This document shows positions 44,574 through 52,230 of a DNA stretch of 64,000 bases, one piece after another. The notes under the pieces were generated by a model. It was given only the letters and a program-made list of their open reading frames with translations. It did not search any database and had not been told where the DNA came from. The first letter of the stretch is position 1, and the number at the start of each line of letters is the position of its first letter. The position numbers and the translations under genes are program-made. The DNA lies in assembly GCA_017626035.1 (NCBI GenBank), contig JAGAJR010000010.1, positions 1 through 64,000 of the forward strand, written 5' to 3'. The DNA is from Alphaproteobacteria bacterium. GTDB lineage: Bacteria > Pseudomonadota > Alphaproteobacteria > RF32 > CAG-239.

Positions 44574-44588
44574 GCAATTTGAAATTGC
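44574..44588. promoter_or_regulatory. Operator-like dyad upstream of the nucleotidyltransferase gene
   Basis: GCAATTT (44574-44580) and AAATTGC (44582-44588) are exact reverse complements around a single G. It lies about 50 bases upstream of ATG 44527, in the 118-base gap after the DUF1796 gene. Confidence 0.35.
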
Positions 44589-44645
44589 CCTATTTTTGTA
44601 TACTTTGGATAGGGAGTCAATGCTTATTTTGTCTATGTGAGCAGA

Positions 44646-45413
44646 TTATACGTTAAAACGTTTTTTTATTTTTTTCCGCCACGGACGGTAAGGAACAAAG
44701 AGGCAGATTGCTTTAACAAAAGCCTTTTTGACGGTTGACTGAAATTTCCTTTTGAATTGTCCTTTACATTTCAGTTTTCGGAAAACAGGCATACAATTTT
44801 TAATGTCGCCCATGGTCAATTCGTTTCCGTTTTTATCAAAACCCTGCGTTTTAAGGCGAATTTTGGTAATGAACGGCTGAGGATGAGAAATTTCTTTTTC
44901 TCCGTTAGTTTTGGCGGCATCGTGTTCAATTAACAAAAAGTCGGGGTGAGAATTAAACTCCCGATGTATTTGAGAGCATAGTTCAATATCCGTGTCTGTA
45001 ATGTCTATGCCGTTTCTGGAAAACCACAACAACAAAATTTTCTGTTCGGAATCCAAGTTATTCAGAAAGCGGTTACAACGGCGGGCGTATTTTTCTTTTA
45101 CTTCGGGAAAACTTTCGTCAAGCGGGATGTCTTTGGGAAAATCGTGGAAGTAATAAAAACCGTTGGCGGTGTTTTCGTAGTAGTCGCAAAATTCGTCATT
45201 AAACATTTTCGGATCTTTGGGCAGGAATTTTAAGTCTTCAATTTCCAGAAAATGTTCAAAGCGGCGGAGAATCAGTTTCATTCTTGTTTCAAAATTTGCA
45301 TGTGTCAGCCAGTCAAAAGGGCCGGAAGTGCTTCTGAGTTTGTTTCTCAGCATATACATGGAACAGCCGCAATCGGCTCCGACGGAATAAATCAGGTCGT
45401 ATTTATCTGACAT
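44646..45413 (-). CDS. DUF1796-type papain-like cysteine-peptidase-fold protein
   Basis: This 255-residue protein has YSVGADCGCSMYMLRNKLR near the start, then SGPFDWLTHANFET, the pattern of DUF1796 (putative papain-like cysteine peptidase) proteins, which are common in capsule and LPS clusters. Their real function is unknown and peptidase activity unproven. The C-terminal tail CLFVPYRPWRKKIKKRF carries the basic motif shared in this cluster. The start is ATG 45413, with AGGTG upstream; an upstream TTG would add 14 residues overlapping the GT4 gene. Confidence 0.7.
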   Translation of the reverse strand: MSDKYDLIYSVGADCGCSMYMLRNKLRSTSGPFDWLTHANFETRMKLILRRFEHFLEIEDLKFLPKDPKMFNDEFCDYYENTANGFYYFHDFPKDIPLDESFPEVKEKYARRCNRFLNNLDSEQKILLLWFSRNGIDITDTDIELCSQIHREFNSHPDFLLIEHDAAKTNGEKEISHPQPFITKIRLKTQGFDKNGNELTMGDIKNCMPVFRKLKCKGQFKRKFQSTVKKAFVKAICLFVPYRPWRKKIKKRFNV

Positions 45414-45414
45414 T

Positions 45415-46653
45415 TTACACCTTTTGATTTTTAGGAAAAACTTTGTTAATGACATTTATGAAGTTTTGTTCGTAAACATCGTTGGTTGACGTTTGCAGGA
45501 ATAATTTTCGGGAAAGGGCTCCCATTTGGTCAAGCTTGTCGGCGTGTTTTGTCATCCAGAGCATTTTTTCAGACAAGGCATCAATGTTGCCGGTGCTTGT
45601 AATAAAGCCGTTTTTTCCCTCTTCTATCAGGTAAGCGGTGCCGACGTTTGAACTGATAATCAGCGGTTTGCCGAGCATGGCAGCTTCTATGGCAACCAGC
45701 GGATTGCAATCATCTCGGGACGGAACCAGAAAAACATCCATTTCGCGGAAAGTTTCAAATTTTTGTATTTGATCGGAAATGGCCGAATGCCAGAAAATAT
45801 TCGGATATTTTTTGTATTGTTCATAAGTCGGGGCGGCACTGTCGGTAATGTTGCCGATAACGTGCAGTTCGGCGGAGCCTTCCGGAAGCTTGGCAAAAGC
45901 GGTACAGCAGACGTCGATGCCTTTGCGGAGCGACATCGCTCCGATAATGGTAAATTTGACGGCGGTATTTTCTTTCCGGCTTGTTTCTTTATAAGAATCG
46001 TCTGCGGAGTTGTGGCAGATGTTGATTTCCGATTTGGTAAATTCATTAATGAACCGGGCGGAATATTCGCTCGGCGTTAAAATATTTTTGACTGCGGCGA
46101 GAGAGTTTTTTATTTCCGGGTCCATTTGGATATGGTCGTAAAGATTTTTTGCCTCATGGATGTAGAGTAAGGTTGGCAGGATATTTTGCAGACGGCGGGC
46201 AGCAGCGTGGGTCAAAACGGTGTTGCAGATGCAGGCGTCAAACGGTTTGCATAAAGAAGTCAGAAGAGTTTCGGGAAGAACATTTATGTTTTTGAGCAGG
46301 GAAAACGGAAAGCCTTCTTTAACGAAAGTTTCTTTAAGCGGGCCGTCAGTCATGCTGATGACGGAGGGAGCATATCCGTGCTTTTTTAAAATGCGGGCAA
46401 CCTTGAGCAAAACCAACGGGGCTCCGGTAAAAGAACAGTCCGGCGTAATCAAAAGGATACGGGGAGCCCGGGTGTTTCCCGTTACGTTTTGGGTAAAAGT
46501 TTCAATTAAGTGGGAAGCTTCGGGAATGTTAAGGCTTAAAAGACTGCGATACCGGTTGCGACGGGTGCGGAAATTCTCTTTTGAAATAAGGTGCAGGGTT
46601 CTGAGCAGTTTGTTTGTCGTAAGCAAGCCTTTATAGTATATTTTTTGCAGCAT
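45415..46653 (-). CDS. GT4-type glycosyltransferase
   Basis: This 412-residue GT-B enzyme has the N-terminal Rossmann domain ITPDCSFTGAPLVLLKVARIL and the C-terminal domain with IGAMSLRKGIDVCCTAF, then the donor site FLVPSRDDCNPLVAIEAAMLGKP split near residues 320-345, with Glu in the E-x7-E type position. It probably transfers a nucleotide-sugar-derived residue to a lipid or glycan acceptor at the inner membrane. GGGAGA precedes the ATG. It is the first gene of the minus-strand run, and the promoter at 46677-46704 lies directly upstream. Confidence 0.85.
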   Translation of the reverse strand: MLQKIYYKGLLTTNKLLRTLHLISKENFRTRRNRYRSLLSLNIPEASHLIETFTQNVTGNTRAPRILLITPDCSFTGAPLVLLKVARILKKHGYAPSVISMTDGPLKETFVKEGFPFSLLKNINVLPETLLTSLCKPFDACICNTVLTHAAARRLQNILPTLLYIHEAKNLYDHIQMDPEIKNSLAAVKNILTPSEYSARFINEFTKSEINICHNSADDSYKETSRKENTAVKFTIIGAMSLRKGIDVCCTAFAKLPEGSAELHVIGNITDSAAPTYEQYKKYPNIFWHSAISDQIQKFETFREMDVFLVPSRDDCNPLVAIEAAMLGKPLIISSNVGTAYLIEEGKNGFITSTGNIDALSEKMLWMTKHADKLDQMGALSRKLFLQTSTNDVYEQNFINVINKVFPKNQKV

Positions 46654-46676
46654 TTTATTTCTCCCGATTTTTTTTC

Positions 46677-46704
46677 ATCATATAAGACGGGAATGAAATG
46701 TAAA
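46677..46704 (-). promoter_or_regulatory. Promoter of the minus-strand glycan genes, TTTACA-N16-TATGAT
   Basis: On the minus strand TTTACA (46699-46704) and TATGAT (46677-46682) are 16 bases apart, just upstream of the GT4 start. It would drive the five-gene minus-strand run. Confidence 0.5.
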
Positions 46705-46794
46705 TCTCTTTGACGAAAATATCCCATAAAGAGGGTTGATATTTTGGGGTTTATTCTTTAAGGTATTTTTATCTTTGATTTTTATGGAGTGAAA

Positions 46795-47775
46795 ATGCCT
46801 AAAGTTACGGTGCTGATGCCGGTTTACAATACCAAGGAGGAATACCTCAGGGAAACAATCGACAGCGTTTTAACGCAAACATTTACCGATTTTGAGTTTT
46901 TGATTATCAATGACGCTTCGACGGATAAACGGGTGAGGGAAGTTGTTCTTTCCTATGCCGATGACAGAATAGTATATGTTGAAAATGAAAAGAATCTGGG
47001 TATTTCCGAAAGCTCCAACAAAGGGATTTCCCTGGCAAAAGGTGAATATATCGCCCGACAGGATCATGATGATATTTCTTTGCCGACAAGGCTGGAAAAG
47101 GAAGTCCGATATTTGGACGGACATCCGAATGTCGGGGTTTGTTCCTGTTGGTTTGAAATGTTTCCCAAAAAGCAATTTACAAAGTATCCGTTCAAAAATG
47201 AAGATATTAAGAAAATGTTGTTTTTGAACGGAGACCCGATTTGCCATCCGGCATCCATGATACGCAAAAGCGTTTTGACCGGAAACGGCATATGGTATAA
47301 AGATGAATACCGTTATGCCGAAGATTACGCTCTTTGGGTTGATTTGGCAGAGAAAACCGATTTTTATAATCTTCCGGAAATTTTGTTTAAATATCGGTGG
47401 TCGGGGGAGAATGCTTCGGTTACCTCCGGAGACGTGCAGCGACGGAACGCTTTTAACATCCGCTTAAACGGTTTGAAATCGCTGTTGGGTGAAATGTCGG
47501 AAGATGAGGAAAAGGTTTGTGTCAAAGTATACGGAAAAGAAAAAATCTCTTCGGAAGAGCTTTTGATTGTCGGAAAACTGTTGAAACGAACGGAAAACCG
47601 GTCGGATAAGCCGTGGAAAAAGGATGTTTGGCAGGCTTTTTATAAAAAAGCTTTACGCTTGACTATTTATGACGGCAATTTATTATCGGTTATGGGGGAC
47701 GGAGAGAGTTTGTCTTTGCCGTATTGTCAAAAAGCCTTTTATTTTGTTAAGGTTTGGCTTAAATCTGTTTTGTGA
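46795..47775 (+). CDS. GT2-family glycosyltransferase
   Basis: This 326-residue GT-A enzyme starts KVTVLMPVYNTKEEYLRETI, has FLIINDASTDKRVREVV as the nucleotide-binding part, YIARQDHDD with the DxD metal site, and PICHPASMIRKSVL, YAEDYALWVDLAEK in the acceptor half. It probably adds one sugar to the growing surface glycan. I start at ATG 46795, with GGAG five bases upstream; a GTG two codons earlier is part of that site. It is followed by two more glycan genes on the plus strand. Confidence 0.88.
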   Translation: MPKVTVLMPVYNTKEEYLRETIDSVLTQTFTDFEFLIINDASTDKRVREVVLSYADDRIVYVENEKNLGISESSNKGISLAKGEYIARQDHDDISLPTRLEKEVRYLDGHPNVGVCSCWFEMFPKKQFTKYPFKNEDIKKMLFLNGDPICHPASMIRKSVLTGNGIWYKDEYRYAEDYALWVDLAEKTDFYNLPEILFKYRWSGENASVTSGDVQRRNAFNIRLNGLKSLLGEMSEDEEKVCVKVYGKEKISSEELLIVGKLLKRTENRSDKPWKKDVWQAFYKKALRLTIYDGNLLSVMGDGESLSLPYCQKAFYFVKVWLKSVL

Positions 47776-47786
47776 AGGATATCTTT

Positions 47787-48953
47787 ATGTTTGAAAAAAT
47801 ATTCAGATTGTTTTTGAAGCTTGTAACGCCGTTGTTTATCTGGGATAAGGAAAAGAGAAAGGAATTTGTGCGTCATGTTTCTCGCTTTAAGTTCTCTTTT
47901 TGCTCTATTCCCCAATATAAGGCTTTGATGTCCAAGCCCCTGAAAAATAAGAGTGTGCTGATTATTGAGCCGAATGATTTTCACGGAGAGGTTATTCTCG
48001 GATATGCCGAATATTTTACCATGCTCGGGTATGATGTCGATATTATCGTTACGCCGAATCAGATGAAGACTAATCCGTTTAATTTGTGTCAGCTTGAAAA
48101 TGTCCGCTGGTTTGCCATTAATGAAGTTTTTTTCAAAAAAATCCTTTCTTCTCCCAAAGCTCAGGAATATTCTTGCGTTCTGTTTTCTTCCATTGACGGA
48201 ATGCACGGTTCCGTTGTGCGTTATGTTGACAACAAGATGTATCATAAGACTTTGGCTGTGCTGCACAATAAAGTTCATTTGGAAAAAGAAGACAACAAGA
48301 TGTTGTATGATGACAGCAAGCTTTTGGTATTGCGAAATTTTTCCAATGATAAAAAACTGTTTGAAGTTAATCCGCATTATTTCGGTACGGTTTCTCCGCA
48401 GCCACGCAATAAAACCGTTAATTTTGTAACGGTAGGGCTTTTGGATCCGAAAAGAAGAAACGGTTCGTTGATTGCCGATGCCATCCGTTATTTGACGGAC
48501 AACGGTTTCAAAGATTTTAAAATAACGGTTATCTGCCGTCGGAAAACGGGAAAATTCCCTAAAGAAGCCGCTCCGTATCTGGATGTTAAGGTCGGACTGA
48601 AATATGATGCGATGTATAAGGAATTGGAAAAAGTGGATTATTTTCTGCCGCTTTTGGATCCGACCAATGAAGGGCAGCGAGAGTATTTGTCTTTGTTGTC
48701 TACCGGTTCAATCCAGCTGATTTTAGGTTTTCTGTGTCCGGCAGTTATTAATGAAGAGTTTGCCGCCGCATATGGCTTTAATGAAGAAAATGCCATTTTG
48801 TATCAGGATAACGATTTGGCGGAAGCTATGCTTAGAGCTCTGCGGCAAAGCAATGACGATTATAAACAAATGAAAGCGAATTTGTTGGAATTGTCAGATG
48901 CCAAAAAAGAAAGTTCTTTAAATAATCTCAAAAAAGTCATGGTCGGAGAATAA
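47787..48953 (+). CDS. Glycosyltransferase-like protein, GT-B type
   Basis: This 388-residue protein has a first domain reading KSVLIIEPNDFHGEVILGYAEYF (Rossmann type). The second has FVTVGLLDPKRRNGSLIADAI and YFLPLLDPTNEGQREYLSLLSTGSIQL, a GT-B C-terminal pattern. It is divergent from well-known families. The N-terminus carries TPLFIWDKEKRKEFVRHV, a variant of the basic motif of its neighbours. I start at ATG 47787, with AAGGA seven bases before it; a GTG at 47772 overlaps the previous stop. Its function in the glycan pathway is inferred. Confidence 0.65.
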   Translation: MFEKIFRLFLKLVTPLFIWDKEKRKEFVRHVSRFKFSFCSIPQYKALMSKPLKNKSVLIIEPNDFHGEVILGYAEYFTMLGYDVDIIVTPNQMKTNPFNLCQLENVRWFAINEVFFKKILSSPKAQEYSCVLFSSIDGMHGSVVRYVDNKMYHKTLAVLHNKVHLEKEDNKMLYDDSKLLVLRNFSNDKKLFEVNPHYFGTVSPQPRNKTVNFVTVGLLDPKRRNGSLIADAIRYLTDNGFKDFKITVICRRKTGKFPKEAAPYLDVKVGLKYDAMYKELEKVDYFLPLLDPTNEGQREYLSLLSTGSIQLILGFLCPAVINEEFAAAYGFNEENAILYQDNDLAEAMLRALRQSNDDYKQMKANLLELSDAKKESSLNNLKKVMVGE

Positions 48954-48956
48954 GTT

Positions 48957-49922
48957 TTGGTTAATGTCGTTCCGGTTGTTTTTGCTTTTGACGATAATTT
49001 CAAAGTACCGTCCTGGGTGGCGGTAAAGTCGTTGATTGACAATGCGTTTAATGAAACGTTTTATGATATTTACATTGTGTATTCGCGGTTGAATGATGAA
49101 AATATAAAGGCGTTTTCTTCCCTGAAGAACAATCATTGCAATATCAGTTTTATAAAAATAGACAATTCCCGTTTTGACAATATGCCAAAATCGGAGGCTT
49201 GGCCGTATGAGGTTTATTATCGTTTGATTATTCCGGAACTTTTGCCGCAATATGACAAGGTTATTTATTCCGATGTGGATGTGATGTTTAAAGGCGATAT
49301 GTCCGGTTTGTATAATGAAGACATTTCTGAATATCAGTGTGCGGCCGTTCCGGCGGAGAGAAAAGACGAATCTGACGGTATTCATCAGCATTTTGCCGAA
49401 TATGAAAACGATTATGTTTATCTGTCGGGCTTTATGTTTCTGAATACAAAGCGGATGAGGGAAGAAAATATCGTTGCAAAGTTTTTTGAAAATATGAAAA
49501 AGTATGAAAAAAGACTGAAGATGTTTGATTTGGAAGTCTTTAATTTGTCTTGCAACAAAATTAAGCCGATAGGATATGAATACTGCGTATTGGAAAACAC
49601 ATATTACGGAGATTATGAAAAGGCTCCGGAATATCGTTTTCTTAAAAATGTTTTCAGCGGTGAGGAGTTAGCAAAAGCGAAGGCGTTTCCCAAAATCGTG
49701 CATTATGCCGGCGGAAAAGTAAAAATGTGGAAGAAAACTTCTCCCGATCCGGAATATAAAGCTTATATTCTGTCTGCTCCGTTTGCCGAAGAGTATTTGA
49801 AACGAATCAGAATGAAAAAGGCGATGAAACTTTTAAATCCGCTGTGGTGGTTTTTGAGCAAAGCTGCTCCGGTCAAAAAACAGCGAAAGAAGTTCAAAAA
49901 TATTCTGAGAGGAAATTACTAA
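48957..49922 (+). CDS. GT8-family glycosyltransferase
   Basis: This 321-residue GT-A enzyme of family 8 (LgtC/GlcA-type) has VPVVFAFDDNFKVPSWVAV at the start, the metal motif SDVDVMFKGD with Asp106 and Asp108, and the C-terminal HYAGGKVKMW, which carries the conserved His-x2-Gly-x2-Lys-x2-W donor motif. It usually transfers galactose or glucose. The C-terminus PVKKQRKKFKNIL is the shared basic motif of the cluster and a likely membrane contact. The TTG start has GGAG nine to ten bases upstream. A terminator follows. Confidence 0.9.
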   Translation: MVNVVPVVFAFDDNFKVPSWVAVKSLIDNAFNETFYDIYIVYSRLNDENIKAFSSLKNNHCNISFIKIDNSRFDNMPKSEAWPYEVYYRLIIPELLPQYDKVIYSDVDVMFKGDMSGLYNEDISEYQCAAVPAERKDESDGIHQHFAEYENDYVYLSGFMFLNTKRMREENIVAKFFENMKKYEKRLKMFDLEVFNLSCNKIKPIGYEYCVLENTYYGDYEKAPEYRFLKNVFSGEELAKAKAFPKIVHYAGGKVKMWKKTSPDPEYKAYILSAPFAEEYLKRIRMKKAMKLLNPLWWFLSKAAPVKKQRKKFKNILRGNY

Positions 49923-49926
49923 AAAG

Positions 49927-49950
49927 AAAGCCGGATTATTCCGGCTTTTT
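49927..49950. terminator. Bidirectional terminator between the GT8 and acyltransferase genes
   Basis: A perfect 8-bp stem (49927-49934 with 49941-49948) with T-rich ends on both strands. It separates convergent genes. Confidence 0.82.
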
Positions 49951-49952
49951 GA

Positions 49953-50573
49953 CTATTTGAGATAATCTTTATATCCTTCTTTATGAATGAGTTTCCAGTC
50001 CATGGTCTCTTTATAAGGGTTATTTTTGATAATTTCCTTATATTTTTCTTTGTCTCTCCAACCGATGATTTTGGCCGGGTTTCCGCCGACAATGGCACAA
50101 GAAGGAACGCTTTTGCAGACCACGCTTCCGGCAGCGACAATCGCTCCTTCTTCAATGCGGCAGCCGGCAAGAATAATAGATTTCATGCCAATCCAGACAT
50201 TGTCTCCGATAAAAACATCCTGTGCGATGGAATAATTGTCAAAAGGAACCATGGTATCGCTCTGGTAATTGTGATTTAAGGTAATAATGGTTACGTGTTC
50301 CGCCAAAGCACAATTGTTGCCGATGTCAACGTTGCCGGTGGCGTAAATGGTGTTGTAACTGCCGATGTAGCAGTTGTCGCCGACGGAGATGTTCTGAGGT
50401 TCGTAGAGTTTGGCGTCTTTGCGGATAACGCTGCCGGTGCCACAATGTTTGAGTTTGTGAAAGTTCGGATTTTTATCCAATTCGCCGAGCTGACGCATTT
50501 TGCGGCGGAGTTTTTTGGATGGGAGAATGACGGAGAGAATTTTGTACGTTAATTTTGACGCTTTATTAGGCAT
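49953..50573 (-). CDS. Hexapeptide-repeat acyltransferase
   Basis: This 206-residue left-handed beta-helix acyltransferase has repeated hexapeptides from about residue 45 (SVIRKDAKLYEP, ISVGDNCYIGSYNTIYATG) to 170, with the catalytic-type His in LAEHVTIITLNHNY and the end IVAAGSVVCKSVPSCAIVGGNPAK. It probably O-acetylates a sugar of the surface glycan. The N-terminus VILPSKKLRRKMRQL has the shared basic motif. It is in its own minus-strand unit with an inverted repeat in the leader. Confidence 0.88.
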   Translation of the reverse strand: MPNKASKLTYKILSVILPSKKLRRKMRQLGELDKNPNFHKLKHCGTGSVIRKDAKLYEPQNISVGDNCYIGSYNTIYATGNVDIGNNCALAEHVTIITLNHNYQSDTMVPFDNYSIAQDVFIGDNVWIGMKSIILAGCRIEEGAIVAAGSVVCKSVPSCAIVGGNPAKIIGWRDKEKYKEIIKNNPYKETMDWKLIHKEGYKDYLK

Positions 50574-50583
50574 TGTTTTTTCT

Positions 50584-50635
50584 CAATAGTTAAGGTTATT
50601 TATTTATAACTATTGATGTTTGGGAACTTTGTCAA
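50584..50635 (-). promoter_or_regulatory. Leader region of the acyltransferase gene: perfect 8-bp inverted repeat and TTGACA
   Basis: CAATAGTT (50584-50591) and AACTATTG (50608-50615) are exact reverse complements. On the minus strand TTGACA lies upstream at 50630-50635, though its -10 is poor (TAGTTA after 17 bases, inside the repeat). The repeat could be an operator over the -10 or a leader hairpin next to the start codon. Confidence 0.35.
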
Positions 50636-50756
50636 TATTTCATAAGGGGTGTTTTGAATTTGTTAATGTATTTATGTTAATATTCGGCATAATAGAATCG
50701 GAATTTTATAATGAAATTTGCATATTGCCGTGAATTTTGTGAAGGAAAAGAGTGTT

Positions 50757-51716
50757 ATGGCATTTAAAACAAAAAGATTTTTGAAAAAGATGGTGTCTTG
50801 GGCAGGATTGTTTTTCTTTGCTTTGGCTGCGTATATGATATATTCCCAGCTTTCAAAATATAATGCGGAAGATATTAAACAGGCGTTGTTCAGCATTCCG
50901 CGTCAAAATTTGATTTTAGCCTGTTTAGCTTCATTTTTCGGTTATATTGCATTGTCTTCTTATGATTATCTGGCTTTGCGTTATATCGGCCGCCGGTTGT
51001 CGCCGCTTAAATGGATTTTTGCGGGATTTATCGGTTTTTCGGTCAGCAATAATGCCGGACATGCTATCGTATCCGGCGGAGCTATTCGCTACCGTTTATA
51101 CACAAGATGGAGATTCCACGGTTCCGATATTGTGAAAATGGTTACTTTTTCAGGGTTTACTTATTTAGTCGCCTGTTTCTTTTTAATTATCGTGGGATAT
51201 TTTCTGACGCCGGATCATGCTTTTGGCGAAGGTTCCGTTTCCAAGTTTACGACAACGCTGACAACGATTATTTCGGCAGTTGGTTTGTTAATTTATTTCG
51301 GAGCCAGTTTATTTTATAAAAAACCGATTATCATTAAAGATATGGAGTTTGACATTCCAACCTTCAAAATGGCATTGGCTCAGGTTTTTATCGGCGGTGC
51401 GGATATTTTGCTGGCGTCTTTGGTGTTGTATTTCTCACTGATTCCGTTTATGGACATTCCTTTTGACGTCTTTATCGGGGTGTTTATCATTGCTCAGGTT
51501 TTGGGCGTGTTCAGCCAGGTTCCGGGTGGTTTGGGTGTGTTTGAAGGATTGTTCCTCTACATTATTCCGGGAGATAAAGATCCGGTAACATTATTCGGAG
51601 CTTTAATCGCCTATCGGGTTATTTATTATCTTTTGCCGCTGGTGATTTCGGCAGTGGTTTTGTTCTCTTATGAATGGTATCATTCATATTCCAGAAGGAA
51701 ACGTTTGGAGAAATAA
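50757..51716 (+). CDS. MprF-N-like flippase-type membrane protein (LPG_synthase_TM)
   Basis: This 319-residue protein has about eight hydrophobic segments. It matches the transmembrane part of MprF and free-standing UPF0104 proteins: FSVSNNAGHAIVSGGAIRYR in the first half and FSQVPGGLGVFEGLFLY as the hallmark in the second. The soluble lysyl-transferase domain of MprF is absent. Free-standing members are thought to move or bind lipids; the position beside the glycan genes suggests a polyprenyl- or diacyl-lipid role. I start at ATG 50757, with AAGGA about ten bases upstream. A TTG at 50718 would add 13 residues. Confidence 0.82.
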   Translation: MAFKTKRFLKKMVSWAGLFFFALAAYMIYSQLSKYNAEDIKQALFSIPRQNLILACLASFFGYIALSSYDYLALRYIGRRLSPLKWIFAGFIGFSVSNNAGHAIVSGGAIRYRLYTRWRFHGSDIVKMVTFSGFTYLVACFFLIIVGYFLTPDHAFGEGSVSKFTTTLTTIISAVGLLIYFGASLFYKKPIIIKDMEFDIPTFKMALAQVFIGGADILLASLVLYFSLIPFMDIPFDVFIGVFIIAQVLGVFSQVPGGLGVFEGLFLYIIPGDKDPVTLFGALIAYRVIYYLLPLVISAVVLFSYEWYHSYSRRKRLEK

Positions 51717-51745
51717 AAAAATGCGGCTAAACACCGCATTTTTTT
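51715..51745. terminator. Bidirectional terminator
   Basis: A 12-bp stem, six GC-rich inner pairs plus A/T outer pairs (about 51715-51726 with 51734-51745), with a U-run on both strands. It lies between the MprF-like gene and the convergent thioredoxin-like gene. Confidence 0.85.
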
Positions 51746-52213
51746 TTAATTGTTTTGCAGAAATCCGTCAATTTGATAACGCAAATCCCGGCTGAAACTG
51801 TTCGGATCGGAAACCTCTGAGGCCAGAGCCGGGATGTCTTGGAGTTTTTTATAGCCGAAAGTTTGCCCGTCATCGACGCGAACCAGAACAACTTCCAACG
51901 GCTGGCTTAAGTTATAGGTCTCAATAAAGTTGTATTCCTGATCGTTCTGATAATTAATGATAAACAGGCTGTATTGGTCGGAATAATATTGATTGTAGAC
52001 GTCTTCTATCATGGCGATGGTTTGTGGGCAGGCGTCACACGGTTCGTTATTATAGAAAATATAAATAATGGATTTGTTATAATCAGGTTGAGATTCCTGA
52101 AAATACTCTTCCATATTTTGGTCAGGATTGTAACCGCCTTCGTAAGTTAATTCCGCATGCAGCGGCATAGCAATTGCCAAACCGATTAAAAGTCCCCATA
52201 AAATCTTGTGCAT
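51746..52213 (-). CDS. Periplasmic thioredoxin-like protein
   Basis: This 155-residue exported protein has a signal peptide HKILWGLLIGLAIAMPLHA, cut before ELTYEGG. The mature part has FYNNEPCDACPQTIAM with a CDAC redox pair in the thioredoxin-fold position, then a mostly acidic, Tyr-rich remainder. A cis-Pro loop (DIPALASEV) is present. It is a likely disulfide reductase or carrier; partners are unknown. I use ATG 52213, where AGGAGAG precedes it. An in-frame codon 33 bases upstream would add a basic segment and spoil the signal peptide. It lies 17 bases after the aminopeptidase gene. Confidence 0.72.
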   Translation of the reverse strand: MHKILWGLLIGLAIAMPLHAELTYEGGYNPDQNMEEYFQESQPDYNKSIIYIFYNNEPCDACPQTIAMIEDVYNQYYSDQYSLFIINYQNDQEYNFIETYNLSQPLEVVLVRVDDGQTFGYKKLQDIPALASEVSDPNSFSRDLRYQIDGFLQNN

Positions 52214-52230
52214 TTCTTCTCTCCTTTGGG

